Of a stretch of 64,000 nucleotides of DNA, positions 17,001-23,638 are shown in pieces. Below the pieces are notes generated by a model that searched no databases, was not told where the DNA came from, and was given only the letters and a program-made list of their open reading frames with translations. The position numbers and the translations under genes are program-made. Within the stretch, counting starts at the first letter, position 1; each line of letters starts with the position of its first letter. This stretch comes from Streptomyces guryensis (GTDB taxonomy: Bacteria > Actinomycetota > Actinomycetes > Streptomycetales > Streptomycetaceae), in NCBI RefSeq assembly GCF_021261325.1, contig NZ_JAJSBI010000016.1, positions 62,001 through 126,000 on the forward strand, read 5' to 3'.

Positions 17001-17608
17001 CGGACCTGTCGGAGGCGGAGAAACTCAGCGCCGAGCTGGGGGTGCTGTCGATGGACGCCTCGCGCAACCTGATGGACGACCACCGGGCCTTCCTCGACGA
17101 GTTGGGCGTGGTCTCCGCACGTCGGCTGCGAGAGGCGAGGCACGGCGAGACGGTCCTGGTGGCGGGCGCCAAGGCGGCGACGCAGACCCCGCCGATCCGC
17201 TCCGGCAAGCGTGTCATCTTCTCCACCCTGGACGACGGCACGGGCCTGGTCGACCTCGCCTTCTTCGACGACTCCCACGATGCCTGCGCCCACACCGTCT
17301 TCCACTCCTGGCTGCTGCTGGTGCGCGGAGTGGTGCAGCGGCGCGGTCCGCGCAGCCTCAGCGTGGTGGGCGCCGCCGCCTGGAACCTCGCCGAACTGGT
17401 CGAACTGCGCGCCGATGGCGGCCTCGACGAGGTGGCGAAGCGGCTGGCGCAGCCGCTGCCGGAGGGTGGCGGGGATTCGGCCCACGGCAGGCGAATCCAC
17501 CTGCCCACCGGATACGAGATGAACCCGTGGGCCGATCTGCGACCGGCGGGTCAAGAGCCCGCGCAGGTACGGAAGTTGTGGCACCAGAGCCCGGGGAGCG
17601 CGGGATGA
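14096..17608 (+). CDS. dnaE2: Error-prone DNA polymerase III alpha subunit DnaE2
   Basis: A 1170-residue C-family polymerase. It has an N-terminal PHP domain (TLHT-like start FTHLHTASGFSL), the catalytic palm with LPDIDIDVESARR (Asp near 424, 426 and 428), a tandem HhH region and a C-terminal OB fold (VLVAGAKAATQTPPI). The lack of the long tau-binding tail and the coupling to a Y-family-like gene identify DnaE2, the damage-induced translesion paralogue, not replicative DnaE. An in-frame run of seven DGP triplets sits at about residues 843-867, where relatives have a short loop. ATG 14096 follows GGGAGG by seven bases. The stop overlaps the next start (ATGA). A LexA box lies upstream. Confidence 0.92.
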   Translation: MPGFTHLHTASGFSLRYGASHPERLAERASERGMDALALTDRDTLAGTVRFAKACAKAGVRPLFGAELAVEQPARLREDDPVRRERRRTPVRGGAFIDESTPRVTFLARDGARGWADLCRLVTAAHSAEGPPLLPWTENRADGLTVLLGPASDVGRALAAGRPDRAARLLAPWREIHGDALRLEAVWYGRQGTGPGSLRLAARTVGFAAEQRIRPVLSNAVRYADPGLGPVADVLDAARRLVPVDPAKELDSGEAWLKGAGDMLHAAERIVEAAGYRRDTAHRLLEQTQATAAECLVDPEDDLGMGAVHFPEPHLVGAGRRTAQRALASRAVAGMVLHGYSGRRAYWERMHQELDIIAHHGFASYFLTVAQVVDDVRDMGIRVAARGSGAGSLVNHLLGIANADPVEHGLLMERFLSKERVVLPDIDIDVESARRLEVYRAIIGRFGEERVATVAMPETYRVRHAIRDVGAALSMDPADIDRIAKSFPHIRARDARAALEELPELRELQREGARYGQLWELVEALDALPRGVAMHPCGVLLSDASLLSRTPVMPTSGEGFPMSQFDKDDVEDLGLLKLDVLGVRMQSAMAHAVAEVERATGERIDLDSVEGGDPATYRLIRSTETLGCFQIESPGQRDLVGRLQPATFHDLVVDISLFRPGPVAADMVRPFIEARHGRAPIRYPHPDLEEPLKGTYGVVVFHEQIIDIVAIMTGCGRGEADRVRRGLSDPESQGRIKVWFAQHAAANGYDAETIRRTWEIVEAFGSYGFCKAHAVAFAVPTYQSAWLKAHHPAAFYAGLLTHDPGMYPKRLLLADARRRGVPVLPLDVNRSAVGHRIELVSESNGPDGPDGPDGPDGPDGPDGPDGPKGSKGVWGLRLALSDVYGISEVEAARIAEGQPYASLLDFWERARPSRPLAQRLAQVGALDSFGANRRDLQLHLTELHRAARGAGGGQLPLAGGRKTAPAGLPDLSEAEKLSAELGVLSMDASRNLMDDHRAFLDELGVVSARRLREARHGETVLVAGAKAATQTPPIRSGKRVIFSTLDDGTGLVDLAFFDDSHDACAHTVFHSWLLLVRGVVQRRGPRSLSVVGAAAWNLAELVELRADGGLDEVAKRLAQPLPEGGGDSAHGRRIHLPTGYEMNPWADLRPAGQEPAQVRKLWHQSPGSAG
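16625..16696 (+). repeat. Nine-base tandem repeat (GATGGACCC) inside dnaE2
   Basis: Seven perfect copies of GATGGACCC (16634-16696) follow one variant copy AATGGACCC (16625-16633). The unit is a multiple of three, so copy-number change would only alter the length of the collagen-like Asp-Gly-Pro run and would not shift the frame. Confidence 0.95.
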
Positions 17609-18579
17609 CCATCGTATGCGTACGTTTCCAGCTGCCTTTGGCGTCCGAGGCCGCGCTGCCGGGGCTGCTCGGGCTGCTGGAGGAGTTCACCCCGGTTGTG
17701 GAGGCGCTGCCGCCGGACGCGGCGCTGGCCGATCTGCGGGGCGCCGAGCGGTACTTCGGGCGCGGCGCGGTCGAGCTGGCGGCGGTGATCCGGGTGCGCG
17801 CCCTCGCCCTGTACGGCGTCGACTGCGTGATCGGCGCCGGGCCCGGTCCGATGCTGGCCCGAGTGGCGCTGGGTTCGGCCGGGCCCGGGCTGACGTGCGA
17901 GGTCCCCGGCGATCCGGACGGCATCGCGGAGTTCCTCGCGGACCGCCCGGTCACCGCGCTCCCCGGCGTCGGCACGGCCACCGCCCGCACCCTGGGCGAG
18001 TACGGCCTGGACACGCTCGGCCGGGTCGCCGCCGCCCCCCTCTCCACGCTCCAGCGCCTGATCGGTGCGAGGGCGGCCCGCGAACTGCACGAGAAGGCGA
18101 ACGGCGTCGACCGCGGCCGGGTCGTCCCGAACGCCGTCTCCCGCTCCCTCGCCGCCGAACGGCCCTTCACCCGCGACGAGTTGTCCCCGGACCGGCACCG
18201 CCGCGCGCTGCTCTCCGCCGCCGAGGAACTGGGCGCCCGGCTGCGCGCCCTGGACAAGGTCTGCGGCACGCTCACCCTCACGGCGCGCTACGCCGACCGC
18301 ACCGCGACGACCCGCACCCGCACCCTCAAGGAACCCACCGCCCACTCGGCCGCCCTGACCAGGACGGCGTACGACATGTACGAGTCCCTGGGCCTCCAGC
18401 GCGCCCGCGTCCGCGCCCTCACCCTCCGCGCCGAGTCCCTCGGCCCCGCCGAACAGGCCTCCTACCAGCTCACCTTCGACCCGGTGGACGAGAAGGCCCG
18501 CCGCATCGAGGAGGTCGCGGACCGGGTCCGGGCGAAGTTCGGACCGGGAGCGGTGCGGCCGGGGGCACTGGCGGCGTAA
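17605..18579 (+). CDS. ImuB-like, catalytically degenerate Y-family DNA polymerase homologue
   Basis: A 324-residue DinB/UmuC-fold protein translated through an ATGA overlap with dnaE2. The HhH segment VTALPGVGTATARTLGEYGL (about 115-134) and the little-finger region (about 225-320) are clear. The catalytic parts are not: the first strand reads IVCVRFQLPL where active enzymes have an Asp-x-Asp-containing strand, and the SxDExxLD position reads PPDAALADL. It should therefore lack polymerase activity, like mycobacterial ImuB, which serves DnaE2 as an adaptor to the beta clamp. The ImuB C-terminal tail that binds partners is absent, and no imuA' gene is in the window. Confidence 0.8.
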   Translation: MTIVCVRFQLPLASEAALPGLLGLLEEFTPVVEALPPDAALADLRGAERYFGRGAVELAAVIRVRALALYGVDCVIGAGPGPMLARVALGSAGPGLTCEVPGDPDGIAEFLADRPVTALPGVGTATARTLGEYGLDTLGRVAAAPLSTLQRLIGARAARELHEKANGVDRGRVVPNAVSRSLAAERPFTRDELSPDRHRRALLSAAEELGARLRALDKVCGTLTLTARYADRTATTRTRTLKEPTAHSAALTRTAYDMYESLGLQRARVRALTLRAESLGPAEQASYQLTFDPVDEKARRIEEVADRVRAKFGPGAVRPGALAA

Positions 18580-18596
18580 CTCGTCCTGCCAGTGGA

Positions 18597-18971
18597 TCAG
18601 TTGGCCCACGGGGGCGTGATCCGGCTGCCGTCCTCCAGTACCGCCTCCAGGCCGATGGACGTGGTGACCCAGGAGATGGCCGTCTGATCGGTGGGGTTCT
18701 CGACGCCGAGGGTCGCGCCGGGGTTGACGATGACCGTGTCGCCCGCCGTGATGCGGTCGGTGCGGCCGTCGAGGGTGATGAGCAGTTCACCGATGAGGAG
18801 ATGGAAGATCTCCTCGCGGCTGACGGTGTGGACCGGCGCCCTGGTCCCGGCGGGGATCTCGCCGCGCCAGGCGCAGAGTTCCTTGCTTCCGGCGAGCGGG
18901 GTGGCGTACGAGACGAAGCGGGCGCCGTGGATCTCGTGGGTGACGGCTTGGGACGTGCGGACGACGGGCAT
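18597..18971 (-). CDS. Small cupin-domain protein
   Basis: A 124-residue single-domain cupin. The beta-barrel motifs show as GTRAPVHTVSREEIFHLLIG (one His, one Glu, a second His) and a later GDTVIVNPGATLGVEN. The first cupin motif keeps two metal-type ligands (H and E), so a bound metal is plausible but not certain. ATG 18971 has GGAGG seven bases upstream; an extension to 19052 would run across the operators. It diverges from a MarR gene with two palindromic operators between them, so it is probably that regulator's target. Substrate unknown. Confidence 0.8.
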   Translation of the reverse strand: MPVVRTSQAVTHEIHGARFVSYATPLAGSKELCAWRGEIPAGTRAPVHTVSREEIFHLLIGELLITLDGRTDRITAGDTVIVNPGATLGVENPTDQTAISWVTTSIGLEAVLEDGSRITPPWAN

Positions 18972-19002
18972 GGGTGTCCTCCAGGTTGAGACAGGTCGAG
19001 AG

Positions 19003-19049
19003 ATGGTCAAGTAGCTTGACCATCCCGGCCCATAGTCAAGCTGCTTGAC
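19003..19049. promoter_or_regulatory. Twin palindromic operators in the cupin/marR divergon
   Basis: Site 1 is ATGGTCAAG-TAG-CTTGACCAT (19003-19023, perfect). Site 2 is GTCAAG-CTG-CTTGAC (19035-19049, perfect). Their centres are 29 bases apart, close to three helical turns. A further half-site GTCAAG follows at 19055. The layout is typical of a MarR dimer repressing both divergent genes. Confidence 0.85.
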
Positions 19050-19078
19050 CAATTCGTCAAGGGTGTTTCAATGCCTTC

Positions 19079-19525
19079 GTGCAGAACTCCGAGGCCATGG
19101 CCCTGTCCGCCGCCCTGCTCGCCGTCGCGGGCGGGCTCACGCAACGCATCAACGAGGGCGTCGTTGCGCGCGGCTTCGAAGGGCTCCGGCCCGCCCATGG
19201 CTTCGCCTTCGCGCGGCTCGCCCCCGACGGGGCGACCGTCACCGACCTGGCCGCCCATCTCGGGGTCACCAAACAGGCGGCCAGTCAGCTCGTCGACGAG
19301 ATCGTGCGGAAGGGCTATGCCGAGCGGCGTGTGCATCCCCTGGACGCGCGCGCCAGGCTGATCGTGCTGACCGAGCGAGGGTGGGCCTGCACGAGGGCCG
19401 CGGAGGAGGCGGCCGCGGAGGTGGTGCGGGGGTGGAGCGATGTGCTCGGTGAGGGTGAAGTGCAGGCGCTGCGCGAACAGTTGGGTCGCATTGCTCCCTA
19501 TGGGCCCATCAGGCCCGCCTGGTGA
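19079..19525 (+). CDS. MarR-family transcriptional regulator
   Basis: A 148-residue winged-helix dimer. The DNA-binding region is at about 50-105, with VTDLAAHLGVTKQAASQLVDE as helix-turn-helix and the wing at RRVHPLDARARLIVLT. Flanking helices form the dimer interface. The GTG at 19079 is used; no ATG exists in frame before the conserved region. Palindromes at 19003-19049 overlap its own promoter and that of the divergent cupin gene, so autorepression and control of the cupin are likely. Ligand unknown. Confidence 0.85.
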   Translation: MQNSEAMALSAALLAVAGGLTQRINEGVVARGFEGLRPAHGFAFARLAPDGATVTDLAAHLGVTKQAASQLVDEIVRKGYAERRVHPLDARARLIVLTERGWACTRAAEEAAAEVVRGWSDVLGEGEVQALREQLGRIAPYGPIRPAW

Positions 19526-19635
19526 TGACTCAGCGCCGGCTACTGGTGAGTCAGTTACCACTGGAAGTTTTTACTGACGCGTAACTTCACACTTGCGCTA
19601 CTCGCCCGTAACTTGACGAGTGAACAGCATCCTTC

Positions 19636-19649
19636 GTGATCCGGATCAC
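19636..19649 (+). promoter_or_regulatory. Crp-type palindrome upstream of the secreted lipase gene
   Basis: GTGATCCGGATCAC is a perfect 14-bp palindrome of the form GTGA-N6-TCAC, the Crp/FNR half-site pattern. It lies 48 bases before the lipase ATG. A direct repeat CGTAACTT(C/G)AC occurs just upstream (near 19580 and 19607). Confidence 0.55.
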
Positions 19650-19697
19650 AGGGCGTAAGACCATCGCAACTCCCTTGAGCCGCAAGGAGATCACACG

Positions 19698-20567
19698 ATG
19701 CTGCCCTGGAAACGAGTGCTCAGACCCCTGACCGCGCTGCTGCTGACCGCCGCGGTCGCCACCGTCCCCGTCACCGCCGCCCACGCCGCCGACGCGACCG
19801 CGACCTCGTCGAGCGGTTGGAACGACTACTCCTGCAAGCCGTCCGCCGCTCACCCCCGCCCCGTCGTCCTGGTCCACGGCACCCTCGCCAACTCCGTCGA
19901 CAACTGGCTGGCCCTCGCGCCGTATCTGGAGGATCGCGGCTACTGCGTCTTCTCCTTCGACTACGGCCAACTGTCGGGCGTCCCCGTCTTCTACGGCCTC
20001 GGCCCCATCGACAAGTCGGCAGAGCAGCTGTCCGCCTACGTCGACAAGGTGCTCACGGCGACCGGTGCCGCCAAGGTCGACCTCGTCGGCCACTCGCAGG
20101 GCGGCATGATGCCCCGCTACTACCTCAAGTTCCTCGGCGGAGCCGCCAAGGTGAACGCCCTCGTCGGCATCGCGCCCGACAACCACGGCACCGACCTCGA
20201 CGGGTTCACCAAGCTGCTGCCGTACTTCCCCGGCGCCGCGGACCTGATCTCCGCCTCGACGCCCGGGCTCGCCGACCAGATCGTCGGATCCGCCTTCCTC
20301 ACCAAGCTCAACGCGGGCGGGGACACCGTTCCCGGCGTCCACTACACCGTCATCGCCACCAAGTACGACGAGGTGGTCACGCCGTACAGCAGTCAGTTCC
20401 TGAGCGGTTCCGACGTGCACAACGTGCTGCTGCAGAACCTGTGCTCACTCGACCTCTCCGAGCACGCCCTGATCGGGCTGACCGACCGGATCGCCTTCCA
20501 CGAGGTGGCGGGCGCCCTCGACCCGGCGCACGCCACCGCCACCACCTGTGCGTCGGCACTGAGCTGA
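19698..20567 (+). CDS. Secreted triacylglycerol lipase (alpha/beta hydrolase, lipase class 2-like)
   Basis: A 289-residue exported esterase/lipase. Residues 1-31 are a signal peptide ending AHAAD. The oxyanion region is PVVLVHGTLANS (55-66). The nucleophile is S133 in GHSQGG. The probable acid is Asp in YDEVVTPY and the probable His is in SEHALIG. Four cysteines fit two disulfides. The fold resembles Streptomyces/Propionibacterium-type lipases that hydrolyse long-chain triglycerides outside the cell. ATG 19698 follows CAAGGAGATCAC. A Crp-type palindrome upstream hints at nutrient control. The hairpin at 20578-20612 ends the gene. Confidence 0.88.
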   Translation: MLPWKRVLRPLTALLLTAAVATVPVTAAHAADATATSSSGWNDYSCKPSAAHPRPVVLVHGTLANSVDNWLALAPYLEDRGYCVFSFDYGQLSGVPVFYGLGPIDKSAEQLSAYVDKVLTATGAAKVDLVGHSQGGMMPRYYLKFLGGAAKVNALVGIAPDNHGTDLDGFTKLLPYFPGAADLISASTPGLADQIVGSAFLTKLNAGGDTVPGVHYTVIATKYDEVVTPYSSQFLSGSDVHNVLLQNLCSLDLSEHALIGLTDRIAFHEVAGALDPAHATATTCASALS

Positions 20568-20577
20568 CGCACCTCTC

Positions 20578-20612
20578 GGGGCCTGTCCGACCTGAGCCGC
20601 CGGACAGGCCCC
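20578..20612. terminator. Bidirectional terminator between lipase and LPMO genes
   Basis: GGGGCCTGTCCG and CGGACAGGCCCC form a perfect 12-bp stem with an 11-base loop between convergent stop codons. Confidence 0.9.
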
Positions 20613-20627
20613 GCGCTCTCGGGCCGG

Positions 20628-21596
20628 TCAGCGGCCGTGCCGTCCGCCGTCGCCGGTCGCGCGGCGGCGGACCGAGGCGAACAGGGCTGCCGCACCGAGG
20701 GCCAGGGCCGCCGCACCGCCGATGGCGAGGTACGGGGCGCTGTCGTCGGCGCCCGTCTCGGCCAGGTTCTCCGAGGTCCCGGCCGCCTCTGGCTCGTTGG
20801 CCGCGACAGCGGCGGTCGTCGGATCCGCCGAGGTGCTCGCGTCACCGTGACCGTGGTGCTCGACCGTCGACTTGTCGGCACCCGCCTCGATCTGCTCGTC
20901 GGAGGGGGCGGAGGCACTCGGTGCCGGGGACGAGCCGCTCGTCGTACCGCCACTGCCGCTGCGCCCGCCGAAGGTGACGTCCGAGCAGGAGTAGAACGCC
21001 TCCGGGCTGTCCGAGCGTTGCCAGATCGCGTACAGGAGCTGCTTGCCGGAGCGCTCGGGGAGGGTGCCGGAGAAGGTGTAGAAGCCGCCCGAGGCGATCG
21101 GGTCGGTGGCCGTCGCCACCGGGTGGTCGAGGTCCAGGTCGGACCAGGCCGGCGAGTGCGCCGGGTCGTAGCCGGCCCTGGTGACGTACACCTTGAAGGT
21201 GCCCTTGTGCGGTGCTGTCACGCGGTACTTGAAGGTGTACGAGCCGGCGCTCACTCTCGTCGCCGGCCAGTCGGCGCGGGGCAGGTCGAGCCCCTTGAAC
21301 TCCTCGTTGTTCGCGCTGCACAGCTTGCCGTCCGGGATCAGCGTCCGGTGCTGCCCGTTCGCGTCGCCGATGCGGATGCCGTTCCAGTCGTAGAGCGCCT
21401 GGGTGCCGCCGGCCGCGACCGCCGCCCTGCACGCGGCCGACTTCGGGCTCTCCGGGCCCTCCGCGTAGCACTGCGAGACCCGGCTGACCGGGTCGCCCAT
21501 CGTGCCGTGCGCGGCCGCCGGGGCGGCGGCGAGTGCGGTCAGCGCGAGCGGGGTCGCGCCGAGGACGGCGACGACGGCCTTGCGGCGTGCGGGCAT
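20628..21596 (-). CDS. AA10 lytic polysaccharide monooxygenase with LAETG cell-wall sorting signal
   Basis: A 322-residue secreted copper enzyme. The signal peptide (1-29) ends AAA, leaving H30 as the new N-terminus; H130 (TAPHKGTF) completes the copper histidine brace. The chitin/cellulose-binding-type catalytic domain spans about 30-210. A Ser/Pro/Gly/Ala-rich linker (about 211-275) has no carbohydrate-binding module. LAETG at 278-282, a hydrophobic helix (about 287-308) and an RRR tail form a class E sortase signal, so the enzyme is probably attached to peptidoglycan and not released. AA10 enzymes cleave crystalline chitin or cellulose oxidatively. Substrate preference cannot be told from what I see. 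Confidence 0.9.
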   Translation of the reverse strand: MPARRKAVVAVLGATPLALTALAAAPAAAHGTMGDPVSRVSQCYAEGPESPKSAACRAAVAAGGTQALYDWNGIRIGDANGQHRTLIPDGKLCSANNEEFKGLDLPRADWPATRVSAGSYTFKYRVTAPHKGTFKVYVTRAGYDPAHSPAWSDLDLDHPVATATDPIASGGFYTFSGTLPERSGKQLLYAIWQRSDSPEAFYSCSDVTFGGRSGSGGTTSGSSPAPSASAPSDEQIEAGADKSTVEHHGHGDASTSADPTTAAVAANEPEAAGTSENLAETGADDSAPYLAIGGAAALALGAAALFASVRRRATGDGGRHGR

Positions 21597-21764
21597 GGGG
21601 AACTCCTCGGAACGGTCACCGGGATCGCGGCTGGAAACCCGTGGGGGCGATCAGAAGCTAGCCCCAAGACACCGTGAAATCGCCTGCTGGAGGCGGGTGA
21701 CGGAGATCCTTATGGTGGCGTTAAGGGAGTGCTCAGCCTGGGATCAGGTAATACCGTGCGCGGC

Positions 21765-22214
21765 ATGACCGACAAGGAGATCCGGGCGGCCGTCGCCGCC
21801 GACGTACCGGCCGTGAAGGCCCTCACCGACGCCGCCTACCACCACTACATCGAGCGCATCGGAGTGGTGCCGCAGCCCATGGAGGCGGACCACGCGGCGA
21901 ACGTGGCCGCGGGCAGAGTGTTCGTGACGGGTGACCCCGTGATCGGCCTGATCGTGATCGAGGAGCACCCGGACCATCTGTACCTCGACAACATCGCCGT
22001 CCACCCCGACGCGCACGGCAGGGGCGTCGGGCGGCGGCTGCTGCGGTTCGTGGACGCACGCGCGCGTGCGCTCGGTCTGCCCGAGGTCAGGCTCCACACC
22101 AACGCCATGATGTGGGAGAACCAGAAGATCTATCCGAAGTTCGGCTATGAGGTCGTGGAGCGGCGGGTGAACGGCCCCTACGACCGCATCCATTACCGCA
22201 AGCGGCTGGACTGA
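21765..22214 (+). CDS. GNAT-family N-acetyltransferase
   Basis: A 149-residue acetyltransferase. The acetyl-CoA-binding core is LDNIAVHPDAHGRGVGRRLL (about 75-94), containing the pyrophosphate loop pattern GRGVG, followed by ALGLPEVRLHTNAMMWENQKIYPKFGYE typical of small-molecule GNATs. It acts alone in the cytoplasm; the substrate is unknown. ATG 21765 is preferred; a GTG at 21756 in the same frame is an alternative. There is no clear operon partner. Confidence 0.85.
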   Translation: MTDKEIRAAVAADVPAVKALTDAAYHHYIERIGVVPQPMEADHAANVAAGRVFVTGDPVIGLIVIEEHPDHLYLDNIAVHPDAHGRGVGRRLLRFVDARARALGLPEVRLHTNAMMWENQKIYPKFGYEVVERRVNGPYDRIHYRKRLD

Positions 22215-22244
22215 CCGACCGGTATTTGGCTGGACCGACTGCTG

Positions 22245-22379
22245 TCAGCCGTCCGGCCACCACGTTCGTGCGATGTCCTTGCGGACCTCCGGGCGCCCGG
22301 CGGGACGCTCGTCGGCCTCCTCGCGGACCTTGCGGGAGTCCGTCTTCCTCAGGGGCTTCTGCACAGTGGTGCGGCGCAT
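22245..22379 (-). CDS. Small basic conserved-looking protein (44 aa)
   Basis: A 44-codon gene with a textbook ribosome site, AAGGAGG five bases before ATG 22379. The product is highly charged (KPLRKTDSRKVREEADE ... RKDIARTWWPDG) with alternating Arg/Lys and Glu/Asp and a C-terminal tryptophan pair. Third codon positions are G/C-rich. I recall similar short proteins ending in RTWWP in other streptomycetes but cannot verify this. No membrane segment or signal is present. It lies convergent to the GNAT gene, 30 bases beyond its stop. Function unknown. Confidence 0.65.
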   Translation of the reverse strand: MRRTTVQKPLRKTDSRKVREEADERPAGRPEVRKDIARTWWPDG

Positions 22380-22518
22380 GGCTGCCTCCTTCAGGTTCCA
22401 CCGGGTTCCGCGTTTTCACGGAGGTAGACCCTTTCCGGGAGGGTGACTCATCGGTCTGGGTCTGTCTGTGGTGGCTGTCACGAATCGACTGTCAGTGGCG
22501 GGTGTCACTCTTGGCCGC

Positions 22519-23133
22519 ATGACGAATGACAATGACGCGCTGAGCTGGGCGGCTGTGGACTGGGACGCGGAGGCCGCCTCCTTCGACGACGAACCGGATC
22601 ACGGTCTGCGCGACCCGCGGGTGCGCCGCGCCTGGGCCGAGCGGCTCCGCTCCTGGCTCCCGGAACGGGCGAGCGACGTCCTCGACCTCGGTTGCGGCAC
22701 CGGCAGTCTGTCGCTCCTCGCGTCCGAGCAGGGACACCACGTGACCGGAGTGGACAGTTCCCCCGTCATGGTCGACCTCGCGAGAGCCAAGCTGGCCGGA
22801 CGTGACGCGGCGTTCCTCGTCGGTGACGCGACGGTGCCGCCGGTGGGGGAGCAGCGCTTCGACGTGGTGCTCGTACGGCACCTGCTGTGGGCGCTGCCCG
22901 ACCCCGGCCGGGTTCTGCGGCACTGGCGGGAGCTGGTGCGCCCCGGAGGCCGGCTCGTGCTGGTCGAGGGCGTGTGGGGGACGATCACGCCGGTCGGCAT
23001 ACCGGCCGACGTGCTCAACGGCCTCCTCGCACCGCTCGCCCTTGAGGTGCGGGTGGAGCGGCTGTCGGAGGACACCCTGCTGTGGGGGAAGGAGGTGGCG
23101 GACGAGAGATACGCGGTGGTGGCGCTGGTGTGA
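22519..23133 (+). CDS. Class I SAM-dependent methyltransferase
   Basis: A 204-residue methyltransferase of the Methyltransf_11/25 type. Motif I is VLDLGCGTGSLSLLA (about 54-68), the SAM ribose acidic residue is in VTGVDSS, and the post-III motif is LRPGGRLVLVEGVWG-like (about 135-150). There is no fused domain. The small-molecule or protein substrate is unknown. ATG 22519 is used; an upstream extension in the same frame lacks the fold. It stands alone between a divergent small gene and convergent DUF402. Confidence 0.85.
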   Translation: MTNDNDALSWAAVDWDAEAASFDDEPDHGLRDPRVRRAWAERLRSWLPERASDVLDLGCGTGSLSLLASEQGHHVTGVDSSPVMVDLARAKLAGRDAAFLVGDATVPPVGEQRFDVVLVRHLLWALPDPGRVLRHWRELVRPGGRLVLVEGVWGTITPVGIPADVLNGLLAPLALEVRVERLSEDTLLWGKEVADERYAVVALV

Positions 23134-23137
23134 GTCC

Positions 23138-23638
23138 TCAGGCCAGCAGTGCGTCGAAGCCGCCCTCGCGGGCCAGCGTCTCCAGCTCGTCCAGGGCGGC
23201 GACGGCGGCGGCCGCGGCCTCCGGGTCCCTCTCCGGGAGGCCGCTCTCGGCGAACTCGTCCTCGTCCAGTCGGCGTACGTCACTGCCGTCGGCGGAGTGC
23301 CACAGGTCCAGGTCGAGGTCCTCGACGACCAGTTCGGTGCCGGAGAGGGCGGCGGGGCGGGTGATGTCGCAGTACCAGCCCTTCAGGGTGCCCGCGGAGT
23401 CGCGGACCTCCTTCACCGCGTACCAGCGGTCGCGCCAGTAGTACTCGGTGAAGACATCGCCCTTCTCGAAGCGGACGAAGCCGAAGTCGCGGACGCCGGC
23501 GCCCGCCCAGGGGGCGCGGACGACGACGCGCGTGCCGTCGTCGTCCAGCAGCTCCGCACCGTAACGGATCTTCGTCCGGCCCGCCTTGACCAGGACGACG
23601 TCCAACTGCCTTGACTGATCAGGCGAGTTCGCGGACAT
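23138..23638 (-). CDS. DUF402-domain protein
   Basis: A 166-residue cytoplasmic protein with a DUF402 beta-barrel (about 30-125). Typical segments are GVRDFGFVRFEKGDVFTEYYW and GWYCDITRPAAL with the acidic ELVVEDLDLDLW. DUF402 proteins include nucleoside di/triphosphatases and phosphonate-ester hydrolases (FomD-like) that use metal ions bound by conserved acids; the D-x-D-x-D run is present. The C-terminal 40 residues are a charged helix. The first 20 bases overlap the end of the upstream acetyltransferase gene, so they are probably co-translated. Confidence 0.8.
   Translation of the reverse strand: MSANSPDQSRQLDVVLVKAGRTKIRYGAELLDDDGTRVVVRAPWAGAGVRDFGFVRFEKGDVFTEYYWRDRWYAVKEVRDSAGTLKGWYCDITRPAALSGTELVVEDLDLDLWHSADGSDVRRLDEDEFAESGLPERDPEAAAAAVAALDELETLAREGGFDALLA

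Noticed and set aside
13913..17584. A 1223-codon open frame on the minus strand opposite dnaE2
   Set aside because: It mirrors a well-supported polymerase gene and shows no recognisable domain; long antisense frames are expected in very GC-rich coding DNA.
17605..17650. Beta-clamp-binding motif QLPL at residues 9-12 of the ImuB-like protein
   Set aside because: It resembles the QLPLW clamp motif but lies in the first beta strand of the palm, so it is probably buried; kept only as a coincidence.
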